In this document: one piece after another, positions 51,627-54,999 of the stretch
Numbering within the stretch: position 1 is the first letter of the stretch
Layout: each line of letters opens with the position of its first letter
From: Sulfuricurvum sp.
GTDB lineage: Bacteria > Campylobacterota > Campylobacteria > Campylobacterales > Sulfurimonadaceae
DNA length: 54,999 nucleotides
Direction of reading: 5' to 3'
Assembly: GCF_028712165.1 (NCBI RefSeq)
Contig: NZ_JAQTQR010000007.1
Location: 1-54,999 of the forward strand
Notes under the pieces: generated by a model
Told to the model about the DNA's origin: nothing
The model's input: only the letters and a program-made list of their open reading frames with translations
Database searches by the model: none
Made by a program: the position numbers and the translations under genes

Positions 51627-52469
51627 ATGAAGCGATATTACAGCGCTTGGATTTTGGGTTTATTGTTGAGCGGAGCGAGTGCATCTGCGGCTGTATTGGC
51701 GACCGTCAACGGAGATGAGATCACTTCTGATGAAGTAAATAAAGTGTTGATGGAGGGGACTCAAGGACGTTTTGATTCTCTTCCGGCAGATAAACAAAAT
51801 GAGTTACGTCAACGAATTATTGAGAGTCTTATTGCCCAAGAATTAGTCTATGACGATGCACAAAAGACAGGAGTGCTCGATTCGAAAGAATATAAGCAAG
51901 AGTTAGATGCGTTGATTAACCGTTTAAAAGTGCAATTAGCGGCAAAAGTATGGGAACAACAACAATTCGAATCGATCAAAATCGATGCGAAAGAGGTAAA
52001 AGCGTATTTCGACGCAAACCCGGATGAGTTTGTCGATAAAGAAAAAATCCACGCACGCCATATCTTGGTAAAAACAGAAGCGGAAGCCAACGCAATAATC
52101 AAAAGTATGAAAGGGCTCAGCGGAGATCGATTGAGAAATGAGTTTATTGCTCAGGCCAAATCGAAATCAACCGGACCGAGCGCTGCAAAAGGGGGAGACC
52201 TCGGATACTTCCCGCGCGGACAAATGGTACCGTCTTTTAATGATGCGGCATTTGCGATGAAAGAGGGGACGATATCATCTACTCCGGTACAGAGCCAATT
52301 CGGATATCACGTGATTTATGTTGAAGATAAAAAAGCGGCTAAAAAACTTGGATTTGATGATGTTAAAAACTTTATTGAGCAGCGTTTGAAAATGGATAAA
52401 TTTAAAGCCTATATGGATAAAAAAATGGCTGACTTACGTGCAAAAGCGAAAATCGTCTACACAAAATAA
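51627..52469 (+). CDS. Periplasmic SurA/PpiC-type peptidyl-prolyl isomerase (PEB4-like)
   Basis: This 280-residue protein starts with a signal peptide (MKRYYSAWILGLLLSGASASA) and VLATVNGDEITSDEVN, the parvulin chaperone N-terminal segment. A PPIC domain follows (about 137-235) with HARHILVKTEAEA, GPSAAKGGDLGYFPRGQMVPSF and FGYHVIYVEDK. It is the homologue of Campylobacter jejuni PEB4 (Cj0596), a periplasmic chaperone for outer-membrane proteins. In that genus it is also next to the fba gene, although here the two are convergent. Confidence 0.93.
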   Translation: MKRYYSAWILGLLLSGASASAAVLATVNGDEITSDEVNKVLMEGTQGRFDSLPADKQNELRQRIIESLIAQELVYDDAQKTGVLDSKEYKQELDALINRLKVQLAAKVWEQQQFESIKIDAKEVKAYFDANPDEFVDKEKIHARHILVKTEAEANAIIKSMKGLSGDRLRNEFIAQAKSKSTGPSAAKGGDLGYFPRGQMVPSFNDAAFAMKEGTISSTPVQSQFGYHVIYVEDKKAAKKLGFDDVKNFIEQRLKMDKFKAYMDKKMADLRAKAKIVYTK

Positions 52470-52485
52470 TTCTCTTTTTTTATAA

Positions 52486-52510
52486 GAGTTCCCGCTTTCG
52501 CGGGAATCTC
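52486..52510. terminator. Bidirectional terminator between the PEB4-like gene and fba
   Basis: TTCCCGC (52489-52495) and GCGGGAA (52500-52506) form a perfect 7-bp stem with the loop TTTC. A TTTTTT run lies upstream on the plus strand (poly-A/U side for the minus strand), and flanking GAG/CTC extend the stem. It lies between two convergent stops. Confidence 0.8.
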
Positions 52511-52512
52511 TC

Positions 52513-53595
52513 CTAATTTCTATTAATAGCGTTCAAATCTTCAAATGCCACTTTCACACGGTTGATCAACGTTTTTTGTCCGTCTCTCAACCATTTTCTC
52601 GGATCATAATATTTTTTATTCGGCTTCTCTTCCCCTTCAGGATTTCCGATTTGTCCTTGGAGATAATCTTTGTATTTCTCGTAATAATCTTTAACCCCTT
52701 CCCATGTTGCCCATTGGGTGTCGGTATCGATGTTCATTTTGATAACGCCGTAGCTGATCGCTTCGCGTATTTCTTCATGCGTAGAACCTGATCCGCCGTG
52801 GAATACGAAGTTGACGGGTTTATCAGACGCTGTACCGAATTTTTCTTTGATGTATTTTTGAGAGTTGTTGAGGATGATCGGTGTTAGGACGACGTTACCG
52901 GGTTTATAAACGCCGTGAACGTTTCCGAATGATGCTGCAATGGTGAATCGGTTACTGATCGCGCTGAGTCGCTCATACGCATACGCGACATCTTCAGGCT
53001 GAGTATAGAGGAGGGCATTATCGATATTGGAGTTGTCAACACCGTCTTCTTCTCCTCCGGTGACACCGAGTTCGATTTCCAAAGTCATACCGATTTTAGA
53101 CATACGTTTCATGTATTCTACACATGTTGCAACGTTTTGTTCCAAACTCTCTTCGGAAAGATCGAGCATGTGGGAACTAAAGAGGGGTTTGCCATACTGT
53201 GCAAAATGTTTTTCCCCTGCATCGAGAAGGGCATCGATCCATGGCAACAAATGACGAGCTGCATGGTCGGTATGCAAAATGACGGGGATACCGTACGCTT
53301 CTGCCATCATATGAACGTGTGTTGCACCGGCTATTGCCCCGACGATAGCCGCTTTTTCATCCTCATTACTGAGCCCTTTTCCTGCGTAGTAACTTGCTCC
53401 TCCGTTAGAGAATTGGATAATGACCGGTGAGTTAACCAGTTTAGCCGCTTCGAGGACACCGTTGATCGAATCGGTATTGACTACATTGACCGCAGGAAGT
53501 GCAAATCCTTCTTGCTTTGCAATTTCAAATAGTTTTTGAATATCATCACCGAACAGTACACCAGGTTTCATCACTTCTAAAATAGCTTTGGACAT
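52513..53595 (-). CDS. fba: Class II fructose-bisphosphate aldolase
   Basis: This 360-residue zinc enzyme splits fructose-1,6-bisphosphate in glycolysis or makes it in gluconeogenesis. Zinc ligands lie in HTDHAA (108-113), FGNVHGVY and FVFHGGSGS. EIELGVTGGEEDG and KMNIDTDTQWA are further family segments. Length and motifs are of the class IIA type (E. coli FbaA). The start ATG 53595 lies about 80 bases from the divergent M23 peptidase gene. Given the sulfur-oxidising context, it probably works mainly in gluconeogenesis. Confidence 0.96.
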   Translation of the reverse strand: MSKAILEVMKPGVLFGDDIQKLFEIAKQEGFALPAVNVVNTDSINGVLEAAKLVNSPVIIQFSNGGASYYAGKGLSNEDEKAAIVGAIAGATHVHMMAEAYGIPVILHTDHAARHLLPWIDALLDAGEKHFAQYGKPLFSSHMLDLSEESLEQNVATCVEYMKRMSKIGMTLEIELGVTGGEEDGVDNSNIDNALLYTQPEDVAYAYERLSAISNRFTIAASFGNVHGVYKPGNVVLTPIILNNSQKYIKEKFGTASDKPVNFVFHGGSGSTHEEIREAISYGVIKMNIDTDTQWATWEGVKDYYEKYKDYLQGQIGNPEGEEKPNKKYYDPRKWLRDGQKTLINRVKVAFEDLNAINRN

Positions 53596-53674
53596 TTTTT
53601 ACCCCACAGTTAAAATTGACGATATTATACTCTTAGAGCAATAATGATAGAATTAAAAAAAAATGGAGTTGGTT

Positions 53675-54999
53675 TTGGTACGTGTCGGTATGTTATTCCT
53701 CCTCAGTTTTTTGATACTTCACGCCGAATCTTCTCCTGTCGTCTATAATACTCTGGCAGAGCCTCTTCAAAAAAGTACCGTCCCGATTGAAAAACTGAGT
53801 CAACAGCCGATTATGGAACCTAATAAAAAGATATTGCGTAATTTTTTGGACAGTGTGGAAGCCACATTGGTTGTCGGGAATGAGCTTTCAGGGGCAAAAC
53901 AGATTGATAATGAAGTATTGAGTGCCTATTTAAAAGATTTACGAACACTATCACGTACCAAAGATTCGATTGACGCCTTGTATCGTAAAACATTGGATAC
54001 GGCAATGATTCAGTCAGACAAAAAGAGTTTTGAAGATTTGATATCGGTTCCGATGGATCCTCTTCATAATCCGCGTGTCCGTTCCGCAGTCATTGCTTTC
54101 TATCAAAAAAATTATCCCCATCATTCTATTCAAAGTATTGAAGCTTTAAGCGCTGAACAGGAGTTAGAACAAAAAAGTATTCAATTTATTATGGAACAAG
54201 AGCAAGCGTATGAAGAACATTTGAGGATTTTAAAGCGATCTGAAGTTTCCGGTGTGAAAAAAATTGCGAGAATCGGTTCACGAAACAGCGTCCTTTTAAG
54301 TGCAGATCAAAATAAAGCAGGAAACTTTGAATTTGAAGCCGAAAATTTAAATCCCTATACGGTAACACTGCATATCGACTTTGAATACATGAATAACTTA
54401 AAGCCCTCAGGCAGATTACCTCTTTTTGTTGAGATACCGGGCAGAAGTAAAAAAAAGGTATTAGAACTTTCCCGTATTTCAGCGTCTGAAGGAGTTGATT
54501 ATCGCTCATCATTCGGATGGGTTCGGGGATCGGCATTTGCAGTGCATCAAGATGATTATCTTTATAAATTGCCGTTTATTAAAGGTGCCGAAGTAGTTGT
54601 TTCTCAAGGCTATAACGGTGAAACATCCCATAAAGGGCTTTCAGCGTATGCGGTTGATTTTCCCGTACCGGTGGGGACACCGATATATGCGGCACGAGAG
54701 GGGATTGTTGTAGGAGCGGAGGGGAGTAATAATTTTGGCGGTGCGAGTCCTGAATATCGTCAATATGCCAATTACGTCATTATTGAGCACAGTGACGGGA
54801 CGATGGGGAATTATTACCATCTGAAACAAGGGGGAGTTGCTGTTGCAATAGGACAAAAAGTCTCTAGAGGAAATCTGATTGGCTATTCGGGAAATACGGG
54901 CTTTACGAGCGGACCGCATCTTCATTTCAGTGTCAGCAAAGTGGATCCGATATCAATGCGACGACCTATGAATTTGCCGATTAAAATGCAAACAGCACA
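53675..54999 (+). CDS. M23-family metallopeptidase, partial (continues past the window end)
   Basis: The frame is open to the window edge, with about 441 codons visible. A signal peptide opens it (MLFLLSFLILHAESSP). The C-terminal part seen is an M23 LytM-type domain: HKGLSAYAVDFPVPVGTPIYAAREG (HxxxxxxxD), YVIIEHSDGTMGNYYHL and GPHLHFSV. These are the zinc ligands of a peptidoglycan endopeptidase. The start is uncertain: TTG 53675 has GGAG seven bases upstream, and ATG 53663 precedes it. It lies divergent from fba. The region between signal and protease is unfamiliar. Confidence 0.85.
   Translation, partial: MVRVGMLFLLSFLILHAESSPVVYNTLAEPLQKSTVPIEKLSQQPIMEPNKKILRNFLDSVEATLVVGNELSGAKQIDNEVLSAYLKDLRTLSRTKDSIDALYRKTLDTAMIQSDKKSFEDLISVPMDPLHNPRVRSAVIAFYQKNYPHHSIQSIEALSAEQELEQKSIQFIMEQEQAYEEHLRILKRSEVSGVKKIARIGSRNSVLLSADQNKAGNFEFEAENLNPYTVTLHIDFEYMNNLKPSGRLPLFVEIPGRSKKKVLELSRISASEGVDYRSSFGWVRGSAFAVHQDDYLYKLPFIKGAEVVVSQGYNGETSHKGLSAYAVDFPVPVGTPIYAAREGIVVGAEGSNNFGGASPEYRQYANYVIIEHSDGTMGNYYHLKQGGVAVAIGQKVSRGNLIGYSGNTGFTSGPHLHFSVSKVDPISMRRPMNLPIKMQTA

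Overview
The window is a chromosomal segment of a Campylobacterota (epsilonproteobacterial) sulfur oxidiser, most like Sulfuricurvum/Sulfurimonas. The gene order lysC-hobA-holB-folP (HobA is known only from this phylum), a PEB4-type SurA/PpiC protein next to class II aldolase, the rnpA-yidD-yidC-jag-mnmE string and a SorAB-type sulfite dehydrogenase pair support this. The genus is an inference, since no 16S gene is present.

Layout. 1-4.5 kb: the rnpA end, yidD, yidC, jag, mnmE and ruvX, a tightly overlapping membrane-insertion, RNA-binding and tRNA-modification operon. 4.5-10.3 kb: a dispersed palindromic repeat, a secreted DUF4424 protein, a ClC transporter, an unknown protein, ilvC and a divergent polysaccharide deacetylase. 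10.4-25.4 kb: the host dprA gene, split by a 14,276-bp Tn7-like transposon (10538-24813) with a 5-bp AAAAA target duplication. 25.4-41.5 kb: sorBA, queA, tatCB, hemW, rppH, lysC, hobA, holB, folP, an antiporter, motAB, a Pit phosphate transporter, a cyclophilin, msrB and a NERD-like ATPase. 41.6-55 kb: HU, small regulators, a cyclase-like protein, pyk, cmoA, nth, two tandem soluble hybrid histidine kinases, the PEB4 homologue, fba and an M23 peptidase cut by the window edge.

The transposon is the exciting part. Its right end carries tnsA, tnsB, tnsC and tniQ, with all catalytic motifs intact. Its left end carries a 562-residue protein that I read as a divergent TnsE, separated from the rest of the tns genes; its start codon overlaps the stop of the truncated host dprA stub. 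The element disrupts dprA, the gene for the RecA loader of natural transformation, yet carries its own complete and diverged dprA, so the net effect may be gene replacement. A third, 96-bp dprA 3' remnant lies beyond a cargo ATPase gene, so that gene sits between two dprA 3' ends in direct orientation. The remaining cargo looks like defence: an AAA ATPase with an Swt1/HEPN-like C-terminus, and a GHKL (MORC-like) ATPase convergent with a C5-cytosine methyltransferase and a DUF6471 regulator. An extra TnsB-like site and a perfect 17-bp palindrome near 19.9 kb mark the border between cargo and the tns operon, suggesting a mosaic origin or autoregulation.
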